This document shows positions 38,489 through 52,084 of a stretch of 64,000 nt of DNA, piece by piece. The stretch is taken from the NCBI RefSeq assembly GCF_032854445.1, contig NC_088301.1, forward strand, positions 53,247,187 through 53,311,186. The letters are read 5' to 3'. The notes below the pieces were generated by a model, which was given only the letters and a program-made list of their open reading frames with translations, was not told the DNA's origin and did not search any database. The stretch comes from Liolophura sinensis. Lineage: Eukaryota > Mollusca > Polyplacophora > Chitonida > Chitonidae. Each line of letters starts with the position of its first letter. The stretch's first letter is position 1. A program made the position numbers and the translations under genes.

Positions 38489-38983
38489 TCACTCCTCATT
38501 GATTGTGAAAGATAAGCTTGGATTGAAGACTTTTTAAATCAAAAATGATATACAGACAGGAAAAATAGCCGGCAATTTTGCAAGGTTAATGTTGCATTGT
38601 ATTTGTCCTTACATATAAGGTTTAGTTAAGGGTTAATGTTCACACCAGAATTACTTTTGTATATGACAACTGAAGGTAAATGATGAATAGAATCAGCTAT
38701 CAGGATATACTAAAATAATATGTAATTTTTCATAACAGCACTCATTGCAAAAATTTCCTGCTTTTATTGTGAAAAATATTGTCAGGACATTATTTATTTT
38801 TAGACCATGGTAGTCAGTTACGTGGATTGAGGGGCATTGATTTGTAATTTGTTATATACATGTTTACAGAGAAAAAAAAAGTATCTGTGAAAACTCCAGT
38901 AAAGTGAATATTTAAATCATTTGGCTTATATCCATGTTTTATAGTATTTGAGAGATTTTTACCACATCCTCAACTTGTTTGTA

Positions 38984-38989
38984 AATAAA
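38984..38989 (+). terminator. Likely MCM10 polyadenylation signal
   Basis: AATAAA about 500 bases after the MCM10 stop codon. A second AATAAA at about 39057 is an alternative. Confidence 0.5.
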
Positions 38990-39603
38990 ATTTCCATGCA
39001 ATTATTTGTTCCTGTTATATATATTCATGTGTGGTGAAACATTATGTTAGCTTTAGAATAAAATAAGGTATATACTGTACATCTGCAATCTTATATAAAA
39101 TGTACAAACATGAGGAACAAGTTGGTCTTGGTGATTGTTGCGGACATTTGTTGTAGCCAAATGTTTTGTCTTTTTTTATTTTGAGGTTTTATGCTGTACT
39201 GAAGAATATTTTACTAATACACAAGGGTGCTCATGGTTGTTGATGGAGAAAAAAAAGAACACCCGAAACCGCAGGGTGTGTATTCAAACCAGTGACCTTG
39301 ATGATCAAGACACTCTTGTACCAGTACAAGAGTTTACAGTGTAATATACTAGTGCCCACGATAGGCATGCGGCTCTGACGGGTAAATTTGTTTATAATAT
39401 AAAATGTCCAGTATGAGGAACACCTGTCTGGTTAGATTTGTTTATTTCCTTCTCTGTAAGGATGGGGGTTTAAGAATGGGGATTCATCTGCCTGCCTGGC
39501 CTGTTTACCGGATGTCTATAGGCTAAGGCCTAAGTGGTAACCGGTGATGTTAGCTACTAATTTTTAACTGCAATTTCATTTTACTCCGTCGTGTTGTCGA
39601 AAT

Positions 39604-39612
39604 TATAAAAAA
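39604..39612 (+). promoter_or_regulatory. TATA-like box of the secreted-protein gene
   Basis: TATAAAAAA stands about 130 bases upstream of the signal-peptide ATG, leaving a plausible short 5' leader. Confidence 0.4.
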
Positions 39613-39742
39613 TGTGAAAGGGGAATAACTACGGTGTATGTGACCAAGCGTGGACCACTTATTAACTCCCTTGATATTTCTTGGACATCTCGTGCATTTG
39701 AGTGTAACTTGTCGGACGAGGAACACCTACGAAGCAGCGACA

Positions 39743-42700
39743 ATGAAGGTAGCGCTACTGGCGTCTGTGCTTTGTTCCTTGTTTGTCGGAACGCCAGCAC
39801 CATTCCATGCCTCCTGTTCAGTAACATGGTACGAATCACAGCATCTGTAGTGAAGTATATTATTCATGCGTCACATGTATACAGAAATGAGTGAGTTGTG
39901 TAATAGTTAACACTCGTACCTTTCCTGTTAGGACCGGTACGACAATTAACAGCTGCGTCCCAACTATTGACATTGGCTGAAATTTGAATCATTGAGAGTG
40001 AAGAGAGGTTTTTATTTGACAACAGAATAATTATCGGGAATCAAAATTATCTGTGTGGAAGACTGATAAGGGCCTGTATATATCTGTGTCCAGGACAAAC
40101 ATTTTAAACATGTTTAGCCAATTATAAAGGTCTTCTGATGCCAGAGGGCTGCAGATTTAACTCCACTCTGTCTTCCCTAACACCAAATGCAGCACAACAA
40201 TCAAAGGCCCGAACTAATCCTTACGCAGAGCGAATATATACAACATATAGAAAACGACGCACTAATTGAGAGTGAGTGAGTGCTTGGGGTTTAACGTCGT
40301 ACTCACTAATTAAGACTGAATGAGTTGTGTTTGAGGACGGTGACTGGACACAAACATGTAGGGCTAGACCTATTCCTGTTTCTCTCGTAGGCCTACATGT
40401 GTAAGTTATCATCATAGGGCTGCTACTGACCATATAACTTCATGTATAATATTGCAATGCCCACTAAACTATATAGTTAACCTACTTCACCTGTGTTTTT
40501 GAAAGTATCAGTTTATGTCAATGAACAGGGAAATGGCGTAAACTTTGCTGTTGTCAGAAATTTTTGGAAAGGTTCAGATTTGGTGTCCGAGAGGCATACT
40601 AAGTGGCTTGTCTCAGTTTATGTTATGTAGAAGATTTACTAAATCTTCTAATCCGTGCATGCCGTTGTCTCAAAATATAATAAAACAATTAAAAGGGATT
40701 TGATTTGTGTATATAGTCTTGAAATATTATGTATATTCTCTGTGCTCTAAGAGTTATTTTGATTGGTTGGATTTTGTGCTGTGTGAAATACACTGTACAG
40801 TACAAAGTTACACATTTTCTGAAAATTTCACACGACTACCCTTGAGATATCCCTTGTGAAAGTAGGCCTATATGAGGCGTTCATACGCAGGTCATGCATA
40901 CTGTAAGCAGTAGGCATTTGAATGAAAACTATCCCAACTATATGTAACAACCTTTAATAGGTACAGGCATAATAACTCTATTACTGTTTACTATTTTTTT
41001 AATTTTTATTGATATTGGATCATTGCCTGTGTATAACAATGACTGTGAATAAGAAATTTAGGTAGTTCTACATTGTGAATATAACTGAACCACCAGTATA
41101 AGCCCAAATGTTGTCAAATGTAGGCCTGGTCATGAATTGAGGTCATGGTATGTAATTCCATGTTATATATAGCCTGCTCCATTGTTGTCCAACGGAATTT
41201 TAGTTTCCTCGTCATATAAATTTTCAGTATAAAAGGGGATAAATAAAAGCTTTATTAACGTTTTGTTACGCCCCAGTATGACGCCTGCGATGGCCAGATC
41301 ACCGAAGTGATCTTAGACTTAAGTCAAAATTTCTAATCACTTTATAATTGTTATTTCTGGTGTCACAAAGTGTCACAAAATATGGCTTGACAACGTAATT
41401 CAGTTGTACTACTACAAATTTCAGCTAAAGTAACGGAAAGGAACAAACTAAAGTCTAAGATCGATTCGTGACCCTGAGGCCTGGTTTCATGTTATTTCAG
41501 CTTTGCTCTGTGTGATTTCCTCTCAGAGGAAGTTTGAAAGCTGTAGTGAAAATAGCACACTCAAGGGTAAGCAACATAAATGCCGCGTAATAAATACTAC
41601 ATATGTAATAAACAGGACCTTCGGGGTACCGTGCTCCAGTGTCAGCAATAAGATCCTGAACCAGATACACAAATGGAGTGGGCCAGAGAACTGTGAAAAT
41701 GGAGGAGAAAAGTGTCTCTACTCGGTAAGAATTATATTATAGACATTTACTTGACTTGAACATAATAAAAATAATATAATAAATTACTCGCCTTATTTTA
41801 CATGTAGGCTCTATCACAAGCCTACTTGTAACAGTAGCACTGTGGACTGTATTCTTAGCTTGTGGATTATGAGGCAATGACTGAAACCTGCAAGGCCCCG
41901 GAACAAAGTCATTGTGAGATATTAACTTTTTGCCTTTTAAGGAAACCTGGAAAGACATTTAGATAAGCATTGTCTAAGTCCCATAGCAGTACGTTTTTGT
42001 TTCTGCTCTGACATTGAACAGAAAGTGAAATGCGATGTTTCGTGTAATTTACATTTACCACCAGAGGTTGAGGAGTTTAAGCCAGATGATCACTCAGCCG
42101 AGGCCGCCTTTTGTCAAGACTAGGTGATCATCTAGCTTGAATGGACACAGAAACCAAAGGCGCTAACTGACCTACACAGTGGTTTCTTGAAATCGCCGTT
42201 TTAGTAAATAAATATTAAAATTCTCCTTAATTATTTCATATGGGACGCTTTTGTATAGGTTTGTAAAATTATATAATTCACCAATATATTAGTCAATTTG
42301 ATGTGGTGTTACACGAAATTCTTAAAATATTATCCATTCCTTTGGTTCCGTGACAAACTACACAGGTTTACCACCGTATTATCGTTTTTGTTGCTTAAAC
42401 CAGTTAGTGAGTTTAAAGTTCAAATGTACCCAATAGGTTAACTTACGTTAGCCTGGAAGAATGCTGCAAAATTCTGTATTTATATAGCTCTCAAACATAA
42501 TTTCCCATTGATCTATTGAGAGACTCAAGGAAAATGGTATTTCTCTGAACAATATTACAGACAAAAAAAATACCAATCAACGTTCTGTGTTCTGCTATAA
42601 GTAAATTGTATGCAGATACATAAAACAGCACATTTACAAGCTTTACTAGGTGTTTTCTGATAACTGCAAATAACAAATTTGCCTGAAAAAAAAATCCAGT

Positions 42701-45609
42701 AGCTGGTAAAATTTAATCCGCTATACTGAAAAGGGTAACATGTTTATCCTTAGTTAATCTTTAAAAAGACGTTATGCTCGATGAAAGTGTAACGGGAGCA
42801 ACTTTCTGGTGCATATACTAGCAGTAGCAAGCGACAACTACCCAATAGCTCAGATGGTAGAGAGCTGTACCACGGGCATTGAGATCCGATTTCCAACCCC
42901 GATGAGTGAAGCGGCAATTTTTTAAATGGAATTTTCGAAATCACTACGTCACTTGAACACCTGGTATGCGTCACAAGAACACCTGTGACCCACTGACAAA
43001 CAGGTGAGAACGTAGAATGAATGACTCGCGGCAAACGATGAAGCCAGTGTGTAACGTATACATCGTTCGTAACTACGTATTCAGTGTAGTTTCCGACAGG
43101 GTTAAAGTCTCTGCTGTAACATAAAAGGAAATATTAAGGACAGTAAAAGCATTCCTTTATTCGACAAGAGATGGTGCTTTCCTCAGAGTCGGTCTCCCTT
43201 TTCACCCTATCCAATGATACTTGTGCAGTATCTATTTTTTCTGTTTGAATGTACATGGATTATAATCAAGCTTTAATCGAATTTAATCAAGTGCATGGAT
43301 TGAAGAAGTCTTGGACTCGCTGCATGCATGACTGATTTGTTTAGAGCGTCACTGTTGACCGTTAGCCCTTGACCATTACGTATACATGTATGCATCCACC
43401 TCCCCCTGGCTTGGCTGCCTCCTGGCTTCGTCTGGGTTTTGTTGTAGGTAGGAGCGAGGTGCGTATGATTTTCCCCAGGTTATTTACGCCATGAAGACCC
43501 TGGTTCAATTTCCAGGGCGGTCATGCCAAAGGTTAACCATTTCTCTGGGTTCAGGTGATGGGAGTGGCACTTTTTTCCATATGGCGTTTTCTCTCCAAGC
43601 CCCAGCTGAAGTGACCATTGTTCTGTTGAAGTGCATGAGTATTACGTTACCAGTTTGCCCACAAAGCATCTCGGGAAACAGGAATAAACAAGACAGAACA
43701 GCCTAGGCCCAAATTAGTTTTGACAGGAAAGGTTCTCCAAAGGCCAAATGGCTGAAAGAAAGATGCATGCATTTGAACCTTATAAATTATTAGACCTGTA
43801 TTGCGTGAACCCAAACTCGACATGAAAATTTCATTTTCAGCTTGTGAATAACTCGACATCCGAGATCAAAGCTAAACACGAGACACCCGTGAAACACTAC
43901 GTGGATGACCTGACATTCTCCCTGTCCCCAGGGGGAAACAAGTGCAATGTTAAGGTAACCCTAGCCCAGAATCTCCTTTATCGGATTTAACATGATCTAT
44001 ATTATCATCATTCATTTTTATATATATTTCCTTTGATCTTTTGAATCAATGGGGCCTTAAATGTTTTATAAGGTAAACGTGACCTTTTGCAAAAAGCAGA
44101 TTGGTTTATCAGTATGCAGCAATTTTATTCTAAAGCTTAATATTTTTTATTAATGTATTGTGGTATATGTAGAAAGAGACTTTGACGTACGGTCTGTGTG
44201 TTGTATCTTACCTTTTGTCTGGGTTGTGAATGCAGCAGCGTTGACACACAGTGGGGTTGTTCGCGTGCACACCAGCTTCTTTGACGCAGCACGCTTTCGA
44301 CTTAGTCAAACCGTTCAAAAAACAGCAGAGGTCAGACTTTTTGGTTTTGATTTTTTCCAGTAGATCATTAATGAGTCGTGAACTTGGTAGAGGGATCGGG
44401 TGATGACTTATTTATGTAGAATTGCAGTCACTGAATTTTGGTCCCAAATCCCAGAATTATACAAGTGCATATTAAGTCTTTCATTTAAGCAGCAGACTGA
44501 CCTATTTCAGAAAAAGAATATCTCGTGTAACATCTGTAAAGGAGAATTGGAAACGTGTGTGGCACACTGAATAAGATGGACGATAAGATAAGCTTGAGAC
44601 ACTTAAAGTGCGGGTCCAATCATGGCATTGACATTTACAAATTGTCCTTATTTCGATGTGTATCGGGGTATCAGGGGCGCTAGTGGGGCTGGTTGCGCAG
44701 TCTTATGTTCGTGGAAGATGATTGCACAGTTGCAAGAAGCCATCTTAATGTTATGTGCGTGTAGGCTAACTGCCTTGACGACATAATGCCTTGTTTGTTG
44801 TCATGGTTGTTATGTGAGTTTTCATGGTAGTTATGTTGTCATGGTAGTTATGTTGTCATGGTAGTTATGTGTACGTAACGCAGAAAGCGCTTCTTGCAAT
44901 CGGCTCCATTCAGTTGTCTTCCACCGATAGAGCAAATCTGTACATCACGTAAGAAAGTTCATCACTAACTTGTCCAGGGTCAAACCCTGGGGAGCTCGGT
45001 TAATATCAACCATAGTATCTGACCCCGGTAGTAGAACAATTTGTCACACTGTCGTTCACGACCTCCCATTGTTTTCCCTTAGGGTTTTTCCACCTCTGAG
45101 ACGTTCTACGCAGTTCTGGATTACGGAACGAACTATTGTAATTTGCATAATTTAGTAACGGGTGAGTTCACGCGATAAGAACTATATCATCCTAAACTAA
45201 TATTAAATAAGTAAAAGCGAAAAGCATGCCGCAACATTTTACAATTTCTGTGTTTCGTAATAAAATGCTGTTAAGTGTAAAATTTAAATATAAATATAAA
45301 AAATATAAAATATTTAAATTAGTGGGAAGCTCAATACAAAGATGTGAACACCTTGTGTATATGTCCCCATTTGTGTACAGATTGCATGTTTTCTTTCACC
45401 GCTATCTGAAAGTGTACCCAGCACTTTTAGAACACTGATAATTGTTTAATTTTAATTTTTCACTTGTAGCTTGGAGATAGAAACTTTTACCTGTTTTTTT
45501 TGTGTGGTATGATACAGGTTCGGGGTTGAACCAGACAACTGGGTACACTGAGGCGACGTCAGATACCATCTGTACCCAATACTCCTCGGCGAACTGCGAG
45601 AAATATTAG
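39743..45609 (+). CDS. Small secreted cysteine-rich protein, family not recognised
   Basis: Five exons join in phase: 39743-39820, 41527-41724, 43841-43954, 45083-45161 and 45518-45609 (TAG), giving 186 residues. The start MKVALLASVLCSLFVGTPAP is a clear signal peptide. The mature part has about ten cysteines and several N-glycosylation sequons (NST, NTT, NRT, NQT). Recognisable stretches are FGVPCSSVSNKILNQIHKW, FYAVLDYGTNYCNLHNL and DTICTQYSSANCEKY. It is therefore probably a disulphide-bonded glycoprotein that is exported. Exon 1 uses the donor TCA|GTAACA and exon 2 the acceptor CCTCTCAG; other nearby pairs break the frame. A TATA-like box lies 130 bases before the ATG. The regular splice phases argue for a functional gene; its role is unknown. 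Confidence 0.75.
40262..40430 (+). repeat. SINE-like repeat starting GTGAGTGAGTGCTTGGGGTT
   Basis: The stretch GAGTGAGTGAGTGCTTGGGG followed by TTTAACGTCGTACTCAC matches a dispersed repeat I associate with bivalve genomes. It lies in intron 1 of the secreted-protein gene. The 3' part is too diverged to delimit. Confidence 0.5.
42079..42138. repeat. 15-bp inverted repeat (hairpin) in an intron
   Basis: AAGCCAGATGATCAC (42079-42093) and GTGATCATCTAGCTT (42124-42138) are reverse complements except for one base, with a 30-base spacer. It lies in intron 2 of the secreted-protein gene. Confidence 0.75.
42838..43020 (+). repeat. tRNA-derived SINE-like head
   Basis: CCAATAGCTCAGATGGTAGA resembles a tRNA 5' half with an A-box, and CCGATTTCCAACCCC about 40 bases on resembles a decayed B-box. 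It does not fold into an intact tRNA, so I do not call a tRNA gene. Confidence 0.4.
43385..43690 (+). repeat. Possible SINE-like repeat
   Basis: CTGGTTCAATTTCCAGGG at about 43499 has a B-box-like core (GGTTCAA-TCC), and the CCTGGCTTCGTCTGGGTTTT block before it resembles the GC-rich module of the SINE at 17120. It lies in intron 2 of the secreted-protein gene, before exon 43841-43954. Confidence 0.35.
44823..44873. repeat. 17-bp tandem repeat, three units
   Basis: CATGGTAGTTATGTTGT starts at 44823, 44840 and 44857; a diverged unit precedes it at about 44801. Located in intron 3 of the secreted-protein gene. Confidence 0.9.
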
Positions 45610-48600
45610 CCAAGCAAGGTTAAAGTGTTCTATTTTCCACAGTTATTGGCAGAAGAGAAGATAAATGTAATACATCTATATGAATAGGTGGTAAACCGAC
45701 GAAGGACAAGGAAAATGTTATTCTATATGTATATGTGGTATATTTTGTAACTTTTGTAAACAAACATTCACAAAGGTTGCTCAGGGTTTATCCAAACTGT
45801 TAAGTTTTCATCTCTTGACATCGTGTTTTAAAATGTGCCTGAACTATATTCTGTTTTGCATATTTAACAACCCTTCTTTATCTAGATGTAGCCACGGTGA
45901 TATTTCACATGTACGTATTTGGTTATATTTAAATGGCTTTTTGCTTATTGAAGAAATTTCTACTTAAAACTGATCTGCATAAAATATTTCTCCAGCATTG
46001 TTTTGTGTTCATTTGGTTGAAATTGTTCACATTAAATTACAGCTAATGGTGTTATTCTCACAAATAATTGTGTAATATTTTGAATTTGCACTAGATTATA
46101 TATTTATTTGCCTTTTTTGTTTGAAGTTTTAGGTCGTGCTTAAGAATGTTTCACTTTTACGACGACGGCAAGCATTATGTGGAAAGAGACCATCCGCATG
46201 CATGGAAAAAATAGTCCGCAATACTGATATGATGATATGACGGGAACCAATAAGATGTACTAAATACTGTGTTAAATGCATGGTGCAAAAAACAACAAAG
46301 ATGGGGGTTATTTTCACTGACTGTAGTGGGGTAAATGCTCGCCTTGTAGTGGCTGGGCGGATCACTTCATCCTTTCACGTTAGTGGCAAAGAACTTCGAA
46401 GGCTGGACCGCGAGGAAGAATCTCAAACAGGATGTCTGCAAGAGTTTTGGTTCAGACATGCTCGACGCTTACTGTCAATACAGTTAATCAAGTATACACA
46501 AACCCAATGCAGCTTAAGCCTGAAGTTCAGTTTAGGACAATATTAATCCAAAACACGCGAAATACCAACTTGGATTAGTCTAAGTTGGAATTCAAGCTCA
46601 AAGCAATTTAATCTCGCCGGGGGCTAGATTTAATTTTTGAGATTACAAAGATTGAGGTTCACAGCTTGTTTTTGACAAGGAAAGATGGAGTTTGTTGATG
46701 CAATATTGGTTGCATTTTTTTCACCTAGGAATTTCCACGTTATACAAACGAAAATTTACTGGGAATATTGAATAATATATAGATGATATAATGGAAAGTA
46801 CTAAATTGATCCGTCCGTCAATCAACTAGCCAATAGCAATCCGCACCAAAGTTCTGGGAAACCTTCATTTTATATTGATTCAGACTTTATTTATTGAATT
46901 CGTGTTTTACACTTAAAAATATTTCTCTGAGTTTAGGGGAAATCCTCGTCCATCTGCAAATTGTTCATTAAGACTTGACTGGGGTACGCCAAGGTAATAT
47001 ATCAGGTGAATTGTGATGGAGGTTGCTCTGTCCATTGCTATATATGTATGGCGTTTCATGTGTTTTCTAGATTCGCGGAGATGATTAAATTCGCAGTCTT
47101 CACATCAGTACCATTTTCCCAAGAGCAACTAGCACATTTGCCTGAAAGATGTCGAATTTTATGGCAAATCGTTTTGGGTCATGGATAATTTATCTGGCAT
47201 GCATATCATAAAAAAGATGTTCAAATGTCTAAATCATTTTCACATATCTCAAATAACAGGCTACAATTAAAATCTTTTGCAAATACGCCTACCTGAAATC
47301 TCTTCAACATGTCTAGAATAAAATACTCGTTGCACATGTCGGTAAAAGAGTGAATTATATTTGTCACAAATTGAGCTAAAACGTAGAAATTGCTGAAACA
47401 ACACCCTGGACGAAGATAAAAAAAAACTATCCTGAAAAACCACGGATGACCAAAGTACTGTCGATATAGAACTCCAAAACGTAACGTTTAAATTTCAGAT
47501 ATTTTATTAGGCATACATATATTTCTGAATATCATTTTTACATACCTGAATTGTTTTTCGTCACGTGTGCAGGACAAAATTTATTCTAAATATGTTTTAG
47601 ATATCTACAAAATATATCCACATATGTCAAAAATATTCAAGATATCAGAAAGGAGTCTACTTCTACAAATCTTGAAAATATCTTTAAATCAATTTAAGGT
47701 AGTCAAACACTACATTTACATTCTTAAAGTTACGGACAATCTGAAGATAACCGAAGTCGAACTTAAAATAGTTTGTGTACATATAGGTGAGAAAGCGATT
47801 AACTTCAGCACAGCGCTTCCTCTATATATTCAAACTTCTTAACTTTTCCGTATTTTGGTGCGTACGGGCATGGGTGTCAAGTTCCTTGTTTCCGCACTAA
47901 GCGCTTTTGACGTAGGGTTATTTCTTGGATACCAGGTTAAATCTTAAACATGGGACAAAAAAAAAGAGTGGACAGCCCTTGTAGAAGTGATATATTCTTT
48001 ATTACGGTGTAAAATACCAATAAAATAAAGAAAGATGACTATGCTGCAACTGGGATGGCACCAACCAGAAGAAACCAATAAACAATTTCGTTTTATGAAC
48101 TACAATATGTAAAGAATGAAAGCTTTAGTATTCGCCATTTTGTAATAGCTTTGGATGATCTGTGAAGTTGTGATACTATTCATAATGCTTTCCAATACAG
48201 CCAACATAATGCTTTCTAATACAGGCTAAATTATTTCCTATGTAATAAACAAAGAATGGGGCAAATTGGTGTTCGGATGGAACTCGTGAAGGATGTTTAG
48301 TTCAGATATGTACCCTCTATTTTATATAGGTTGCCAAGAAGCGTGGTATGAAAAATGACCATCCTCTGGCTATTCGTTCTTTTCTGAGCGTTCATATGTG
48401 TCGTAAATAAGATGGAATTACGATAATGTCACTTGTTTGAAACACTGTCGTTTGTTCTTGGTTCAAGCGATGGTAGAGTTCATTGCTAGGGGTCAGTATT
48501 ATCCTATACCGAATACGAGAATACCTCCACCCACAACCCGGAATAATCGTCTCCTCCAGACAATGTAAATGTATGCACGGTATGTATAGTGCAGACAGGG

Positions 48601-50084
48601 CGAGCGATCTTGCAAGCCTATCTTGTACTGAAAGATTGGTTCCACTGTCTTCTCGTATGTAATCTACCGTTCCTTAATTAGTGTTCGGATGGAACTCGTG
48701 AAGAATCTACCATAATTGTTGCTTTTAAGTTTCTCGGGGGTACCTTAGGCCGTTGCTCTAACTATAGAAGATAGTGTATACCGGACAACCACGTTGGCAT
48801 CGACTGGATGAAGTATTGTTTTACTGAGATAAAAGCCGAGCAAATTACTGGAAGCATTATTTCTGTAACCTCGTTCATAGGGCCTATAGAGCCATAGCAT
48901 AATTGATACCTTTAATGAGTCGTATTTTAGAACACGACAATAATAATATCCACCCAAACAATTCTATTCTCCTCACATTACAAGTTTCACAACTCGTTAT
49001 ATATGCATGTAAGTTTTCCTGTTCGAGTCAAACTGGTCCATTATCAATGTTGTCGCTTTACATTTGCTTTATTGAAATTCGAAAGCGAGTATAGCTTTCA
49101 ACATTTTAAGTTTTATCAAATATTTCATCGTAATATCCCGATGGTCGGATACTGATATATGGCTGGACTAAGCCTTCATTTAAAGCTGGAGAAGTATCTT
49201 CCATGACCTAGATTAAAGCTTTGTATGACAAAGCTAGTGTTATAATCAGGTAAAACCAGCATTGTGAGAGATATATTAATCTACTTACGTCTAATGTTAA
49301 TTCATTCACCTGGGTATTATAATCAAATGGCTGATGAATGATAAGCTGCAGCATGTCTTCTCTCGTAAAGAATGCTGAAAGATAACGCCAGTTCCTCTAA
49401 AATCTAAATATAGTAGCGTTGAGATATAGCTTTGCTCTTCAACACCTGGCGTTAGTTTGACATTTGTTGGAAAGAATACAGGAATCTTATTAAATTGACA
49501 CGACAGATTTCCGCAACGTGCCAATATTAAGGTGATAAGTTGGTTCGATATTAGTTTTGACACCTCATATATCAAATATTAGTCGTCAATATTTGATATC
49601 CACGTCGTAACCAGAATTGGCCCTATGCTTAAGTTGTTCTATAAAACAAATATATAGAATCCGGTTTGTACTCCCACGATCCTATAGAACGCAATAGATT
49701 CGCAATAATAATTTTCTTGGAGATGGACTAGTTAACGACTTGTCTTGACTTCAGAACCTTGTTGTTCGGAGCGCTATGCACTGGAGCGTTTCCTTATAAA
49801 TGTTTAATGGGTGCCTGCAGCTTGCAAGATACTGATACAGGATGTTTATACAGGATGTAAATTGATACATTTAGGGGAGGACCTGTTGTTTTTTTTTTGT
49901 AAACTCATGCAGAACAACGTGGATGTTGTACATTCAAAGGTTATGCAATGACCATACAGGTAGAAAAGAACTAATTGGTAATGGCACCTGCTTCGTGTAT
50001 TGGTGTGATCACTAGTCATATGATTGAAACGCGAAACTCCATGGTACAAATGCGTGGAAATTCGAAGGCACAGGTCGCAAGATG

Positions 50085-50172
50085 AGAGGTTTCCACCCAC
50101 CATAATGCTGACCGCCTTGGTACAGGTGAAATATTCTTGAGTACGGCGTAAAACACCAATCAAATAAATAAA
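50085..50172 (+). repeat. SINE-like element, 3' portion
   Basis: Contains GGTTTCCACCCACCATAATG, GACCGCC, then GTGAAATATTCTTGAGTACG and GCGTAAAACACCAATCAAAT with an AAATAAAT tail. This is the best-preserved tail of the family in the window. Shorter or more decayed tails lie at about 38155-38200 (-), 39185-39290 (-), 46130-46190 (-), 47985-48030 (+) and 53555-53620 (-). Confidence 0.75.
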
Positions 50173-50554
50173 TGTGTTATGCATGCTGTATTGTAGCCTG
50201 ATAAATAACTCCCCCAGAAAGGACTGAAACCTAACAAACAAGTTTAACAACCGTAATTACACAAAAACAACGGAAATTACGAAGAGAAACATTGCTTGTG
50301 ACAGCTATTATTTGTGAGACCCGGAATACGACTGGCATATATTTCCCATTCACTCAGCGATATATTTATATATCGAAGGGTCCTCCATATGGCGTTTACC
50401 TCGCCTTGTAGCATTTGTTAGACCCTGTATGTTGTGTGACGATTTTAACCAACGTCACAAGTTATTAACGGTACTGCAAAAACGAGTCTGTCAAGATTAT
50501 TCTATCAATTTTCTTAAGTTTCATCGAATCTCTAGCGCTCTCCTTCATGACTGT

Positions 50555-51105
50555 CTCTAATTCCGTATATCCATTGTGTTGAATTAGATCGCCACAACAA
50601 ACAAAGCGTATCTGAGATACGTATATTATTATCGACAACTCTTATACTATCATGGTACACAATTTGAATACTGATTTTAATTGTTCGCCTTGAATATGCC
50701 TAGAACGAGTAGATATGAATAGACCGTCCAGAATCTCTGGAGCTCTGCTTAATGCTTGTGTCTAGTTCCGCTTAACCCGAGGCTAGGGACTGCATATCCA
50801 TTGCGTTGAAATTGATCGTCACATTGGATGTATGAACAGTTTCAATCAAAGCGCAACTGAGATACATATGTTATTAACGACAACTTATACGCTAGCATGG
50901 TACACGGTTTGAATACGGATTTTACTTGTTTGCCTAGAACATGCCTTGCGCCTTTTCAAAATCATTGAAACTGTTGACTGCTTCTCCCTCTATGATCCCG
51001 TACTATTTTCATACTTTATATACTTTCTTAGCTCTTAGCTTTTCTTTGTTCTTTTGTACTTCGTTTGGGGAATAGGCCTTGCGATTATTGACCTGGAACG
51101 TTCAC
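50555..51105 (+). mobile_element. Fragments of a Penelope-like element tail (two partial direct copies)
   Basis: Two partial copies share the landmarks TATCCATTG.GTTGAA.T, AACTGAGATACATAT-like text, CATGGTACAC and TTTGAATAC.GATTTTA. The second copy (from about 50760) continues with AATCATTGAAACTGTTGACT and GCGATTATTGACCTGGAACG. The same landmarks, reverse-complemented, lie 3' of the reverse transcriptase at 55326-55720. Confidence 0.55.
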
Positions 51106-52084
51106 CTTGTTTGACAGCAGGTATATGAATGTTTGTTTTGATGCATAGATACTAATATGGTAAGGTACACCTGTAAATTGTACCTGCACGAAGTTTGGAC
51201 TAACTTCATTTATCCGCACAGCCCTGCCTTGATGTAAAATGCGTCCTATCACTACCTGAATGATTAAGCCAACTTGCAAGAGAATACCTGGGGCCCAACG
51301 ATAAATGCCTGGTTTGACCGAGGGCGTTTTGAAAATTAATTTCTTATTACCCTGCTTTGGCCATTACGGTTTATAAGCCGACAGTCAAACTCTCTGGAAA
51401 AAACCCTTTGTTGTGGCTGGTCGTAGGTGGGACAATTTCAACTCGTTGACTTTTATTTCACACCCCGCGGCACCATCCCCGTGCCTTGACGCTTTGTTCA
51501 GGACGAGTATTCCCCACTTATGTAACCATAAAATTGGATGGTAGCTGGAAACAAGGACGCACAGCCGCAGGTTCCAGTCGCGACTAAAATATTTGCCAAA
51601 TCACACGGTGTCTGTTCCCTTTGTGCATGCATTGTGATTGTGACGACAATCTAGTGTCATTTAGATCAGTTGAAAATGTCATAAATGTCACCTGATTTTT
51701 CCAAAATGTAAGAGCAGCAGCAAAGGGTGTGTAAGAACCACTTTTAACTAGACGATACTAGTGAATGCAAAAAGGAAAGTTAGAAGATAAACCGCTGAAT
51801 GACAACCCTTGAAGTCTATAACTTGTAGCAAAACTTTGCATTGAGCTTGTCGTTAGCATTGGTAGGTTCGGCGGTGCTATGGACTAGATTTATTATGTCA
51901 CAATTAGCTGAAAACATTAAGAGTAAAATCGGAGCGGTGATGGCAGTGTGACAGTTAGCAAATCGTCACACGTAACCGGTGCTTAAAAAGTAGCAATTTA
52001 TTTATCTCCCAGTCCACGTCTTAAACAGAATTAGGTAAAAAGAATGGCAGTAATGCTAATTATAATTAACATTAGACCTCACTG

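Larger units (their letters stand above)
38489..39742. other. Intergenic region downstream of MCM10
   Basis: Holds the MCM10 3' untranslated region, a decayed reverse SINE tail at about 39185-39290 and, near its right end, the putative promoter of the next gene (TATAAAAAA at 39604-39612). Confidence 0.5.

Noticed and set aside
39650-39850. Longer N-terminus for the secreted protein starting at an upstream ATG (MDHLLTPLIF)
   Set aside because: It would bury the clear signal peptide that starts at 39743.
42838-42910. tRNA gene
   Set aside because: The A-box-like text is present but the sequence does not fold into a complete cloverleaf; a tRNA-derived SINE head fits better.
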